A stretch of 13,697 nucleotides of DNA from assembly GCA_023299965.1 (NCBI GenBank), contig JALZVN010000159.1, positions 1 through 13,697 on the forward strand. The letters run 5' to 3'. This document shows positions 5,232-13,640 of this stretch, piece after piece. The translations under genes and the position numbers were made by a program. Position 1 is the stretch's first letter, and each line of letters opens with the position of its first letter. This DNA is from Saprospiraceae bacterium. GTDB taxonomy: Bacteria > Bacteroidota > Bacteroidia > Chitinophagales > Saprospiraceae. The notes under the pieces are model-generated. The model had not been told where the DNA came from, ran no database searches, and saw only the letters and a program-made list of their open reading frames with translations.

Positions 5232-8200
5232 TCATTTACTTGTTTTTGCTATTTCAGTTTCTCTATCTATTTCAGATGGAAAAAACAATGAGATAATGAA
5301 TTTAATGAATAGAGAAAAACGATACTCTAACCAATACATTACGGGTATAACAACTAAGGTCAAGAAGGTAGCGAATACTAGTCCGTAGATAACTGTCCAA
5401 GCCATCGGTCCCCACATCGCTGTATTGTCCCCACCTATTGAGTAGTTTGGATTGAGTTCTGATATGATAGTGAAGAAGTTGATATTGATACCCATTGCCA
5501 ATGGTATCAGACCCAAGACCGTTGTTATAGCCGTTAGTAATACCGGTCGAAGTCGGGTAGCCCCTCCTTGTATGATAGCATTTTTTACTACTTCTTTTTC
5601 TAGCTCCGATCTTTTCGTCAAGCCTTTTTCTTCCAATGCTTTGTTAATTAAGACATTGATATAATCAATCAGTACAATAGCATTGTTAACTACGATTCCG
5701 GCCAAGGAAATAATTCCTACACCAGTGAAAATAACACTAATCGTCTTACCCGTAATAATGTACCCAAGGAAAACACCTATAGTAGACAATATGATAGATA
5801 GTACTATGATGACTGGTTGTGTCACAGAGTTGAATTGTGTGACCAAGATGATGAATATGACAAAAACGGCGATCAACATAGCAAACATCAAAAAGGCTAA
5901 ATCTTCTGCCTGTTGTTGTTGCTCTCCAGTGAATTCATAAGTGAGACCCTTGGGCAAGTCATAGTCTTCCATTGCCGTTTTTAATTCTTCTACTATCTCA
6001 TTGGCGTTATATCCGTCGAGTACGTTAGAATAGACGGTTACCATTCTATCCATATTCTTTCTCTTTATACTACTATAGGTACTCGTAAATTCTGTCTTAG
6101 CTACAGCAGAAATAGGGACCTGCATAATGCGACCATTAGACTGACTTCTAAAAGTCACCGATTGATTCATCAAATCATTTACATTGTTGCGGTACTTTGG
6201 ATCAAGACGCACAAAAATATCATACTCGTCTTCTCCTTGTTTGAACTTGGATACCTCTTTACCATAAACAGAAGTACGAATAGCATCTGCAATGGCGAAT
6301 GTAGACACTTCATAACGTCGTGCAGCTTCTCTATCTACATTGATAATCAATTCTGGTTTTCCTAAATCGATATCTGCTTTCAATTCTTCGATACCATTGA
6401 TATTTTGATCATTGAAATAACTGATAATAGCTTCACTTTGTAAAGCTAGATCATCAATATTTTCTCCTTTTATTTCTAGATTGATTGGTTTTCCAACAGG
6501 TGGGCCATCAGCATTTTTGTCTACCACAACTTGGACACCTGCGTATCCCTTTAGAGCGGCTCGTACATCCTTTAGGGCTTTTGCAGAAGATAACCCTCCT
6601 CTCTTTTGATATGGAACAAAGGAGATGGTGACCCTTGCCTTGTGCGGTGTTACACCTGGCTCAGGGATAGCATTGGGGTCAGCGGTATTTTCTCCTATCT
6701 GGACTAATATTTCTTCAATTATTCCTTCGTATGGTTCTAGAACACTTTCCAGTTCATCTTCAATTTGAATGACAGCTTTGTCGGTTGCTTCAATGTCTTT
6801 TCCTAAGGGCAGATCAACAAATGCATTTACATACAGTGGATCAGCAGCAGGAAAAAATTCTACTTTCGGAGGGAATACATTCATCAGACCTATAGAGAAT
6901 GCAAGCAACATAAACGTTCCCAAAAAAACGAGAATAGGAGCGACCTTATATAGTACTGCTTTTATAAAAGAATAATACCCTCTTTCAAGTGCAGGCATCA
7001 ATTTGTTTTGAAATAATAAAGTAGCAGGGTTTAATACAAAGGCAAACAGTAATGTGAAAAGGAAAACAATTCCAAAAATATTCCTCCATGGAATTTTGCC
7101 TGTAAAATGACTTAAGACCGCAAGTAAAAATAAAGTGAATGCAAATATTAAAGTATTTTTCAACCTAGCAAATGGTCCCCGTTCAACTTTATCTACCTCG
7201 TCTACTTTCATGAAATAATAAGTGAACACTGGATTGATTATCAATGCAACCGCTAAAGAAGAAGACAATACGATAATCAACGTAATAGGCATATACTTCA
7301 TAAACTCACCCATGATTCCTGGCCAAAATGCCAAAGGGATAAATGCCGCTAGGGTAGTAGCGGTAGAAGCAATAATAGGCCATGCGACTTCTCCTGTTCC
7401 ATATTTGGAAGAATTGTAATCACTATATCCTTCTTGACGATATCGATATATATTTTCTACAACAACAATCGCGTTATCTACTAACATACCAAGCGCTAAA
7501 ATAAGCGCAAATAATACCACTAGATTTAATGAAACGCCCAGAATATTTAGGATCAAAATTCCCATGAGCATAGATAAAGGAATAGCTAGTCCTACAAATG
7601 AAGCATTTCGCAATCCTAAAAAGAATAACAAAACGAGGACCACCAAGATAACCCCAGAGATAATACTGTTCTCCAAATTGTCAACCTGATCTCTAGTGTT
7701 TAAGGATTGATCATTAAATATACTTATTTTCAATTCCTCAGGAAAGGATGCTTTATTTTGAGCGATTACTTTTTTTACATTATCAGCAGCAACCAAAAGA
7801 CTAGTTCCTTTGCGTTTGATGACATTAAGGGATATCACTGGATTTCTTCCCGATCTAGCAATAGAGGTTCTGTCTTTTGGACCAAACTTTACTTTGGCAA
7901 CGTCTCTCAAATATATAGGTCTTTGATTTTCGCTGCTGATAATCATATTTTCAATCTCTTGAGTAGTTTCGAATTGACCTACAACTCGTATTGCTCTTCT
8001 GAAATCATTTTTGACGATTTCTCCTCCAGACATATTCAAATTCTCTGATCGAATGGCATTTTCGATATCACTAAAAGAAACTTTGGAAGCAGTCATCTTT
8101 AGTAAGTCGATATCTACCTTGACTTCATTTTCTAAGGCCCCTTTCAAATCAATCTTATTGACCTCATTTATTTCTTCTAATTCATCCTGCAAAAACTCTG

Positions 8201-8708
8201 CGTATCTTTTGAGCTGATCCATGGGAAAATCTCCACTCATATTGACTGACATGATCGGAATCTCTGAAAAGTTGACATCTACCACCAAAGGGTCTGCAGG
8301 AAGATCATCTGGAAGTTCACTTTTTGCTATATCGACGGCATCTTTCACTTTTGCTTTTACTTCTTCTGTATCAAATCCAGTTTCAAATTCTGCAGTGATA
8401 GATGAAAAATCTTGCAAAGAATTTGATTTTACATTTTTGATACCGGTGATACCTTGTAGCTCTTTTTCGATTGGTCTAGAGACAAGGTTTTCTATATCTT
8501 TTGCAGAATTACCAGGGTAGGGGGTGTTTATAAATATAGTAGGAAAGGTAGCCTCCGGATACAACTCCTTAGGCATGTTTGTGTAAGAAACTAATCCGAA
8601 TCCTAAGATCATCACAGTGAGCAAAAAGACACTAGTGGAATTATCTAGTGCAAAATTGGTCAATGAAAAAGATTTCTTTTTCTCATTGTTATTTTGGTCT
8701 GTATTCAT
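5232..8708 (-). CDS. RND efflux permease (AcrB/HAE1-type superfamily)
   Basis: A 1158-residue inner-membrane pump subunit expected to export substrates using the proton gradient as a trimer with the neighbouring MFP and TolC proteins. TM1 is near 26-42. The first periplasmic loop opens with N-M-P-K-E-L-Y-P-E-A. TM2-TM6 fall near 350-500, the second loop follows TM7 (about 590-612), and the last TM block is near 935-1130. TM4 carries G-M-L-V-D411-N412-A-I-V-V-V-E-N, where AcrB has two aspartates (D407, D408): only the first is kept. TM10 carries G-I-V-V-N1008-N-A-I-V-L-I-D-Y, where AcrB has the essential lysine K940: here it is asparagine. About 60 extra residues between TM6 and TM7 contain two added hydrophobic stretches (about 518-535 and 543-567), explaining the length beyond the usual ~1030-1050. 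The ATG lies 33 bp after the MFP stop. Substrate unknown. Confidence 0.95.
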   Translation of the reverse strand: MNTDQNNNEKKKSFSLTNFALDNSTSVFLLTVMILGFGLVSYTNMPKELYPEATFPTIFINTPYPGNSAKDIENLVSRPIEKELQGITGIKNVKSNSLQDFSSITAEFETGFDTEEVKAKVKDAVDIAKSELPDDLPADPLVVDVNFSEIPIMSVNMSGDFPMDQLKRYAEFLQDELEEINEVNKIDLKGALENEVKVDIDLLKMTASKVSFSDIENAIRSENLNMSGGEIVKNDFRRAIRVVGQFETTQEIENMIISSENQRPIYLRDVAKVKFGPKDRTSIARSGRNPVISLNVIKRKGTSLLVAADNVKKVIAQNKASFPEELKISIFNDQSLNTRDQVDNLENSIISGVILVVLVLLFFLGLRNASFVGLAIPLSMLMGILILNILGVSLNLVVLFALILALGMLVDNAIVVVENIYRYRQEGYSDYNSSKYGTGEVAWPIIASTATTLAAFIPLAFWPGIMGEFMKYMPITLIIVLSSSLAVALIINPVFTYYFMKVDEVDKVERGPFARLKNTLIFAFTLFLLAVLSHFTGKIPWRNIFGIVFLFTLLFAFVLNPATLLFQNKLMPALERGYYSFIKAVLYKVAPILVFLGTFMLLAFSIGLMNVFPPKVEFFPAADPLYVNAFVDLPLGKDIEATDKAVIQIEDELESVLEPYEGIIEEILVQIGENTADPNAIPEPGVTPHKARVTISFVPYQKRGGLSSAKALKDVRAALKGYAGVQVVVDKNADGPPVGKPINLEIKGENIDDLALQSEAIISYFNDQNINGIEELKADIDLGKPELIINVDREAARRYEVSTFAIADAIRTSVYGKEVSKFKQGEDEYDIFVRLDPKYRNNVNDLMNQSVTFRSQSNGRIMQVPISAVAKTEFTSTYSSIKRKNMDRMVTVYSNVLDGYNANEIVEELKTAMEDYDLPKGLTYEFTGEQQQQAEDLAFLMFAMLIAVFVIFIILVTQFNSVTQPVIIVLSIILSTIGVFLGYIITGKTISVIFTGVGIISLAGIVVNNAIVLIDYINVLINKALEEKGLTKRSELEKEVVKNAIIQGGATRLRPVLLTAITTVLGLIPLAMGININFFTIISELNPNYSIGGDNTAMWGPMAWTVIYGLVFATFLTLVVIPVMYWLEYRFSLFIKFIISLFFPSEIDRETEIAKTSK

Positions 8709-8741
8709 TATTGTCGTTTATTAAAAACTGATGAATTCAAA

Positions 8742-9914
8742 TTATTTATTTTTCTTTGTATCAGTAGTCTCTGGATTGCTGATTTCGATAGGGTCACCTG
8801 CCTTTGCGTTTCTCGCACCAATCACTATGATCTCGTCTTGCGTAGTAATACCACTTACTATCTGTACTTTGCCATCATAGGATTCCCCTTGTTCTACATA
8901 CTTTTTTGCAGCTATCTTTTTTCCTTCTTTTTGGGATACAACCATGACGTATTCTTTGCCACTGATTTCTTGGAGCACAAGTTCTTGAGGGACGATCAAG
9001 GCGTCCGCAATGATTAAGTCATTTATTTTGACAATGGCTAATAGATTCGGCTTTAACGACAGGTCTGGATTGGATAGATCTATTTCAATCTTAAATGTTC
9101 TATTAGTCGGGTCTATCGATCTACCCACTAAGGATATTTTTGCCCGCTTGTCAAGCTCTAAGGCAGGGAAATGGATGTCTACACTTTCACCACGTTTGAC
9201 CTTGCCTAAGTAATTCTCAGGAAGATCAGCAACTACCTTGACTTTGTAAGTATTGAGGATTTCGACGATAGGCAATCCTGGACTTGACATTTCTCCTTCT
9301 TTTAGCATCACCTTATCTATTGCGCCGGAGATAGGTGCATACACATTAGCTTTAGTCTTTTGAAAATCTAAAGTTTTTAAGGATTGCTCTAGACGATCAA
9401 CATTGTTTTTAGTCTGCAAGTATTGCATCTCTGACCCAATGTTTTGTTCCCACAATCGCTTTTGTCTTTTATAAGTATCTCTAGCCAGACTAAGACTAGT
9501 ATTGATTTCATCTACTTGCTTGTCTATGGCATCCAAATCTACTTTTGCAATGAGTTGCCCTTTCCTAACGTTTTGTCCTTCCTTTGCATTAAGGTAAACT
9601 ATTCTGCCGCCAGTCTCACTACTAGCCATGGCTACATCATCACTTTGTATAGTAGCTTGTATTTCCGTGTAGCGTTTAAACTCTTCGTTGACCAATTTCA
9701 TGGTGCTTACGGTTTTGGTTGGCTTATCCTTTGGAGGCTCTTCCTTATGGATTGCTTCTTGGAGTGTATCTATACTCCATTGCAATTCACGCAGCTGTTT
9801 TTTTTGCTCTGCTAAAAGCGCCTTACGTTCTGTAAGATTGGTAGGAGTTGCAGCTTCTTGTTGGCAAGATCCAAATAGCAAAATGGTCATTAAGGAAAAA
9901 AGTATATATTTCAT
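8742..9914 (-). CDS. Membrane-fusion (periplasmic adaptor) lipoprotein of the RND pump
   Basis: A 390-residue HlyD/AcrA-type adaptor that bridges the RND permease and the TolC channel. I start it at the ATG at 9912-9914, giving MKYILFSLM...LFGSC17: a lipoprotein signal with C17 as lipid anchor. A TTG five codons upstream would also be in frame, but it weakens the signal and is less likely. After the anchor, residues about 25-60 (T-E-R-K-A-L-L-A-E-Q-K-K-Q-L and on) form a charged heptad-like helix, an unusual coiled coil ahead of the adaptor core. The lipoyl/barrel-sandwich halves are near S-S-E-T-G-G-R-I-V-Y-L (about 100) and A-P-I-S-G-A-I-D-K-V (about 195), joined by an alpha-hairpin that docks TolC. 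Beta-barrel and membrane-proximal domains follow. The tail is lysine-rich. It sits between tolC-like (36-bp gap) and RND genes. Confidence 0.93.
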   Translation of the reverse strand: MKYILFSLMTILLFGSCQQEAATPTNLTERKALLAEQKKQLRELQWSIDTLQEAIHKEEPPKDKPTKTVSTMKLVNEEFKRYTEIQATIQSDDVAMASSETGGRIVYLNAKEGQNVRKGQLIAKVDLDAIDKQVDEINTSLSLARDTYKRQKRLWEQNIGSEMQYLQTKNNVDRLEQSLKTLDFQKTKANVYAPISGAIDKVMLKEGEMSSPGLPIVEILNTYKVKVVADLPENYLGKVKRGESVDIHFPALELDKRAKISLVGRSIDPTNRTFKIEIDLSNPDLSLKPNLLAIVKINDLIIADALIVPQELVLQEISGKEYVMVVSQKEGKKIAAKKYVEQGESYDGKVQIVSGITTQDEIIVIGARNAKAGDPIEISNPETTDTKKNK

Positions 9915-9950
9915 GTTATACGTTTTCAATGTTGAAATTTTAATTTAGTA

Positions 9951-11273
9951 TTAATAGCCCAAGGCTTGATCTAAGGCTACCTTAGCACGTAGCAACTCAA
10001 ACATAGCTTGTATTTTATTTTGTTGTGTTTGATAAAGCGACTGTTCAGATTGGCTTACTTCTAAGCTAGATCCAACCCCTTCTTTATATTTTATTTGAGT
10101 TGTCTTATGAATTTTTTCAGCCAGTCCTAGGTTTCGCTCTTGACTTTCCAGTTTATCTTTGGCTAGCAGATACTGCTTGCGTGCATTGTCAACTTCTAGG
10201 TTGATGAGACTTTCTAGAATCAGCTTACGATTAGTATCCTGCTTAAGCGCAATAGTAGCTCGATCTTTTTGAGCACGTTTTTGAAAACCATCAAATATAG
10301 GTACATTGACTCTGGCTCCTAAGACGAAAGTAGGGGCCCAGAATCCTTCGCTAAAATTATCTCCTTGATACTGGTATTGGTAGCCACCAAAAGCAGCAAG
10401 GCTTGGCCAATAGCCTCTTTCATATTGTTCTATATTCAGCTGACCTAGTTCTAACCCTATAGAGGCGACTTTAAACTCTGGACGCTTGCTATAGTTTATA
10501 TCTTCTGTTAATTTACTTTCGCTCGATTCAACTAACAAAGATTCGATATCATCTTCCAGTACGAGCGCTTCTTTTAGTGGATAGGCGAGTACAAATTTTA
10601 GAGAGTTGATAGCAATTACTTTTTGCTGCTCGAGGGCTTCCTTTTCTGTAATCAAATTCGCAAGTGAAAGCTCTAATCTATCTACGTCCAATTGTTCTGC
10701 AAATCCCGCTTTATAAATTTCTTTAGTTTCGAACAAAATCTGTTCTAGATTTTTAATATTCTTTTCTAGCGTTTTTCCTGTCTCTACTATCAGTAAGGAA
10801 GGCAAGTAAGCATTCATTACATTATTTCTTATCTCTTTCTCTTTAGCATTTAATTGCATTTGCGTATAGTCTTTCAAGAGTCGCGCTGCTTTTAATGCCG
10901 TGAGATAGGTTCCATCAAATACTAAGGAGGATGCACTTATTCCAGCAGTAAAATTATTTTTTAATAAAAAAGAAACTTCATTTGATTCATCAGGAGGCAA
11001 ACCAAAAGCCTGTGCAAATACATCAGGAAGTGCTTGCTGAGGCACCTGCGGATAATGACTATACTCAAGGGTTCCGTCAATCTTTGGTAGTCCTATTGAT
11101 TTGCGCTCATCTATTTGCGCATCTGCATCATTCAAGGCGAGCTTGGCATTTACAATTTCGGAATTGTTCTGCAGGGCATAATTTATAGCCTCCTCTAAGC
11201 TCATGGTAGACTGTGTCAATCCATCGCTTATGGCTATCAAAGAAAGTACCGCGATGATAAATATATTCTTCAT
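9951..11273 (-). CDS. TolC-family outer-membrane efflux channel
   Basis: A 440-residue outer-membrane factor forming the trimeric exit duct of the pump. A signal sequence occupies about residues 1-20 (MKNIFIIAVLSLIAIS...), and the mature part opens with the family hallmark S-L-E-E-A-I-N-Y-A-L-Q-N-N-S-E-I. Two tandem OEP repeats follow, each mostly long alpha-helical coiled coil. The second contains G-Q-L-N-I-E-Q-Y-E-R-G-Y-W-P-S-L and, near the end, K-Y-K-E-G-V-G-S-S-L-E-V-S-Q, a typical TolC-family motif. The protein ends A-L-D-Q-A-L-G-Y. The ATG overlaps the TetR stop codon in an ATGA arrangement (11270-11273), implying translational coupling. The coupling, and the adaptor and permease genes downstream, place it firmly in one operon. 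Confidence 0.95.
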   Translation of the reverse strand: MKNIFIIAVLSLIAISDGLTQSTMSLEEAINYALQNNSEIVNAKLALNDADAQIDERKSIGLPKIDGTLEYSHYPQVPQQALPDVFAQAFGLPPDESNEVSFLLKNNFTAGISASSLVFDGTYLTALKAARLLKDYTQMQLNAKEKEIRNNVMNAYLPSLLIVETGKTLEKNIKNLEQILFETKEIYKAGFAEQLDVDRLELSLANLITEKEALEQQKVIAINSLKFVLAYPLKEALVLEDDIESLLVESSESKLTEDINYSKRPEFKVASIGLELGQLNIEQYERGYWPSLAAFGGYQYQYQGDNFSEGFWAPTFVLGARVNVPIFDGFQKRAQKDRATIALKQDTNRKLILESLINLEVDNARKQYLLAKDKLESQERNLGLAEKIHKTTQIKYKEGVGSSLEVSQSEQSLYQTQQNKIQAMFELLRAKVALDQALGY

Positions 11274-11893
11274 TGATCCGTTGTGTTTAATTTTTGAAAC
11301 AATATTTCTCCTTTTGGGGAAAGGATACCATTGATATGATAGTGAAAGGCCTGTTTGTATAGCTCTTGTTTACCAAACTCTTGCCTCGAAAAAATATCAT
11401 CATCTACAATACTGTGCGCCATCTCGACATAGAGGCGAGCTACAATATCCTCATTGACAGGACTTCTATATATTCCAGCGGCTTTGCCCCGGATTAGATT
11501 TTGTTTGATGACTTCAAAGGTTAACTTCTTTTCTAGATCAGTTATCTTAGTCCATTGCTTTCGGTAATACTTTTGTAAGTCAAACATGGTTCCTGTAGAT
11601 ACTTCTCCAAGAGTTCTCAGAACCATCTTGGCTATTTGATGCATTTCATCGATTGCGTTACTGGAGTTTTTCAAGATTTCGGCTATCTCGTTTTTTTCTT
11701 TCTCTACATGCAGCTGCACGATATCGTCTACTAGTGCTTCTTTGTTCTCGTAGTATAGATATATGGTTTTTTTAGATATACCTATATGCCTAGCGAGGTC
11801 ATCCATACTTACACTACGGATACCATGCTTCATGAAGAGCCTGCTAGAAATAGCTATTATCTCCCCCTTTTGATTGGCTTGTGCCTCAGTCAT
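11270..11893 (-). CDS. TetR/AcrR-family transcriptional regulator of the efflux operon
   Basis: A 207-residue DNA-binding repressor, first gene of the efflux operon. The N-terminal helix-turn-helix covers about residues 11-56: I-S-S-R-L-F-M-K-H-G-I-R-S-V-S-M-D-D-L-A-R-H-I-G-I-S-K-K-T-I-Y-L-Y-Y is written here residue by residue and matches the classic TetR N-domain, with the recognition helix at about 40-48 and K-E-A-L-V following. The C-terminal part (about 60-207) is all-helical and ligand-binding, with no recognisable specificity. Its first-gene position and the inverted repeat downstream of the predicted promoter suggest autorepression, released when a pump substrate or membrane-stress ligand binds. 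The divergent desaturase may be a second target. Confidence 0.94.
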   Translation of the reverse strand: MTEAQANQKGEIIAISSRLFMKHGIRSVSMDDLARHIGISKKTIYLYYENKEALVDDIVQLHVEKEKNEIAEILKNSSNAIDEMHQIAKMVLRTLGEVSTGTMFDLQKYYRKQWTKITDLEKKLTFEVIKQNLIRGKAAGIYRSPVNEDIVARLYVEMAHSIVDDDIFSRQEFGKQELYKQAFHYHINGILSPKGEILFQKLNTTDQ

Positions 11894-11921
11894 TGGTTGT
11901 TATTTTTCACATAAACACAAC

Positions 11922-11949
11922 GGAAACTCAAAATGGTTTAAAAGTTTCC
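11922..11949. promoter_or_regulatory. Candidate TetR operator (28-bp inverted repeat)
   Basis: GGAAACT (11922-11928) and AGTTTCC (11943-11949) are perfect 7-bp arms separated by 14 bp. The site lies just downstream of the predicted operon start point (near 11955) and about 29 bp before the regulator ATG, a position where a bound repressor would block initiation. A competing pairing, AAACTCA with TGAGTTT, overlaps the same bases and is followed by T residues on the plus strand, so a weak hairpin role is also possible. Confidence 0.45.
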
Positions 11950-11961
11950 TGAGTTTTTTCG

Positions 11962-11969
11962 CAAATATA
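11962..11969 (-). promoter_or_regulatory. Candidate -7 promoter element of the tetR-efflux operon
   Basis: The minus strand reads TATATTTG, an exact TAnnTTTG match, 69 bp upstream of the regulator ATG. A TTG lies 15 bp farther upstream, shorter than the usual spacing of a -33 element, so that half is uncertain. Confidence 0.55.
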
Positions 11970-12050
11970 GCCTTATTATGAATGCAATGCCGCTGTTGAA
12001 GGAATATTTTCTATTTGGTGCTAATGTTCAATAAAATAAGACACAGGTAT

Positions 12051-12065
12051 GACCGAATTTCGGTC
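12051..12065. promoter_or_regulatory. Perfect 15-bp palindrome in the divergent region
   Basis: GACCGAA-T-TTCGGTC is a perfect inverted repeat with a single central base, more GC-rich than its surroundings. It lies roughly midway between the tetR and desaturase -7 elements (about 80 to 90 bp from each). Its size and form fit a homodimeric regulator site, and TetR proteins often use such palindromes. Which protein binds it is unknown. Confidence 0.5.
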
Positions 12066-12156
12066 TTTGATTAAAACATCATATTATATTTTTTCATTGT
12101 ACATGATATAAGCCTACTATTTTGTGTTTATATTTCTATTTATGGTGTATATAGTA

Positions 12157-12164
12157 TAGTTTTG
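12157..12164 (+). promoter_or_regulatory. Candidate -7 promoter element of the desaturase gene
   Basis: TAGTTTTG matches TAnnTTTG and lies 23 bp before the ATG at 12188, implying a leader of under 20 nt. No clear TTG-type -33 element is found at normal spacing. Confidence 0.5.
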
Positions 12165-12187
12165 CATCGGATAAAAAAATTCAGACT

Positions 12188-13333
12188 ATGTTAAAAAGTA
12201 TGACTTCTTCCAAGCGGGTGCGATTTAAGAGCAAGCCTGTTAAGGACAACTTTATCAAGGATTTACGACAGAGAGTAGATCACTATTTTGAATCTAACAA
12301 CATATCTAGGCATGCCAATGCAGAGATGTATTTCAAGACTGCTTTTGCAGTAGTGACGTGGCTGATATCCTATGGCTTGATCATGTCTGATATGTTTTCG
12401 CACAGTTGGATACAACTATACGCTGTGTATATGATATTGGGCTTTGTTAATATTTTCATAGCTTTCAATATCATGCACGATGCCACGCATGATGCATATT
12501 CCGCAAGTAGAAGGGTCAATAACATCATGAGTTATTCTATGGATTTTATTGGTGGAAACCAGTACTTATTTAGAAGAATGCATGGTGCTCATCATGGTTA
12601 TGTGAATATACATGGTATCGATGTGACCCTAGAGACACACGGGCAGTTTCGATTCTCTCCAGATGAACCTTGGCTTCCAAAGCACAAGTGGCAGCACTTT
12701 TATACTTTTGGTCTGTACACATTGGCTCACTTACACTGGGTGACAGTCAAAGATTTTAAGTGGTTTTTTGGAGAAGCGAACATTGGAAATCAAAAGAATA
12801 TCCAACACCCTCGTAGTGAGTATATCTCGTTGATCATCACAAAGTCTATCTATTATGGCTTGACATGTATCATCCCTATGGTTTTCTTATCTGCATCTTG
12901 GTATGTAGTATTTGGAGCTTGGGTATTTATGCACTTGCTTCCTGGTTTGACCTTCGCTTTGATGTTTCAGGTGACACATATATATGAAGGGACTACTTTT
13001 CCACTACCAGATGAAGATGGAAATATAGATAATAACTATGCTTTGCACGTTTTAGAGACAACGGCTGATTTTTCACGCACAAGTAAGCTTGGTACTTGGT
13101 TGATGGGCGGTATCAATATCCACGTTATACACCATATCTACCCACAAATTTGCCATGTACATTATCCTGTCTTAACGGAGATTTTGCGACAGACATGTAT
13201 AGATCATGGCATAGATTATCACGAAAACGAAACTTTCGGCAAAGCTTTAGTAAAGCATTACAAAATTCTTAAACATCTGAGTAAGCCTGACGCTACCGTA
13301 CCTAGAGTAGGAAAAAGCGCAGCTTTAGTGTAA
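12188..13333 (+). CDS. Membrane fatty-acid desaturase (three histidine boxes)
   Basis: A 381-residue integral membrane diiron enzyme that inserts a double bond into acyl chains, using oxygen and electrons from a reductase partner. The histidine boxes are H97-D-A-T-H101, H132-G-A-H135-H136 and H312-V-I-H315-H316, in the right order and spacing. Hydrophobic pairs lie near 52-68 and 76-96 before box 1 and near 215-260 before box 3. An N-x-H in box 3 and the H-I-Y-P after it match the acyl-CoA/acyl-lipid desaturases of the linoleoyl-CoA desaturase-like group. There is no fused cytochrome b5 domain, so ferredoxin or a separate donor is likely. The start could also be the ATG at 12200 (MTSSKR). The gene is divergent from the efflux operon. 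Regiospecificity cannot be read from the sequence. Confidence 0.94.
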   Translation: MLKSMTSSKRVRFKSKPVKDNFIKDLRQRVDHYFESNNISRHANAEMYFKTAFAVVTWLISYGLIMSDMFSHSWIQLYAVYMILGFVNIFIAFNIMHDATHDAYSASRRVNNIMSYSMDFIGGNQYLFRRMHGAHHGYVNIHGIDVTLETHGQFRFSPDEPWLPKHKWQHFYTFGLYTLAHLHWVTVKDFKWFFGEANIGNQKNIQHPRSEYISLIITKSIYYGLTCIIPMVFLSASWYVVFGAWVFMHLLPGLTFALMFQVTHIYEGTTFPLPDEDGNIDNNYALHVLETTADFSRTSKLGTWLMGGINIHVIHHIYPQICHVHYPVLTEILRQTCIDHGIDYHENETFGKALVKHYKILKHLSKPDATVPRVGKSAALV

Positions 13334-13365
13334 GATATTTAGTATATATTGGAGAATCCAATGAC

Positions 13366-13400
13366 CGAGAGGGGCAAGTCGATGAGATTTGCCCCTCTTG
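13366..13400 (+). terminator. Strong hairpin after the desaturase gene, weak U-tract
   Basis: AGAGGGGCAA (13368-13377) pairs perfectly with TTGCCCCTCT (13389-13398) across an 11-nt loop. A wobble and a C-G pair extend it to 13366 and 13400. It begins 32 bp past the stop codon. The following bases (TCGTATGT) lack a T run, so it may be a transcript-end stabiliser or weak terminator rather than a standard intrinsic terminator. Confidence 0.6.
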
Positions 13401-13445
13401 TCGTATGTATAGCTAGTAGCATTCATTAGGAGGTATACTTGAGAA

Positions 13446-13640
13446 CATTTTGGGTGTGCCCCTTTTTAAGCCACAGCAGGTTTGCTGTGGTTCCCTCATT
13501 ATATTGATCCGCTGGATCAATATTGCTACGCACCATTCGGTCAGGTCGCGTCATCCAGGGGTGCGCTTCGCTCCCGTCCCGCATCTGCACACTAGCCCTA
13601 GCCTCAGCGTGACCAAGCCCTTCCTACCACTCACACAAGA
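13446..13640. repeat. GC-rich multi-hairpin intergenic element
   Basis: This stretch is clearly more GC-rich than the rest of the window and contains three hairpins in a row. They are CCACAGCA/TGCTGTGG with loop GGTT (13471-13490), ATATTGATCC/GGATCAATAT with loop GCT (13501-13523, 10 perfect pairs), and GGG-T-GCG/CGC-T-CCC with loop CTT (13559-13575, one T-T mismatch). It also carries a C-rich tail with CTAGCCCTAGCC (13593-13604). A 67-codon frame crosses it from a TTG but is formed by the hairpin sequence and is not credible as a gene. The organisation suggests a dispersed extragenic repeat. No transposase is linked. The remaining bases to 13697 are AT-rich with no recognised feature. Confidence 0.55.

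Noticed and set aside
7707..8048. 113-codon plus-strand frame inside the RND gene
   Set aside because: Antisense shadow of a clear conserved coding sequence.
9444..9815. 123-codon plus-strand frame inside the adaptor gene
   Set aside because: Antisense shadow; its hydrophobic, Phe-rich content arises from Lys/Glu codons read in reverse.
9915..9929. Five-codon N-terminal extension of the adaptor from a TTG
   Set aside because: The ATG at 9912-9914 gives a cleaner lipoprotein signal and a preferred start codon.
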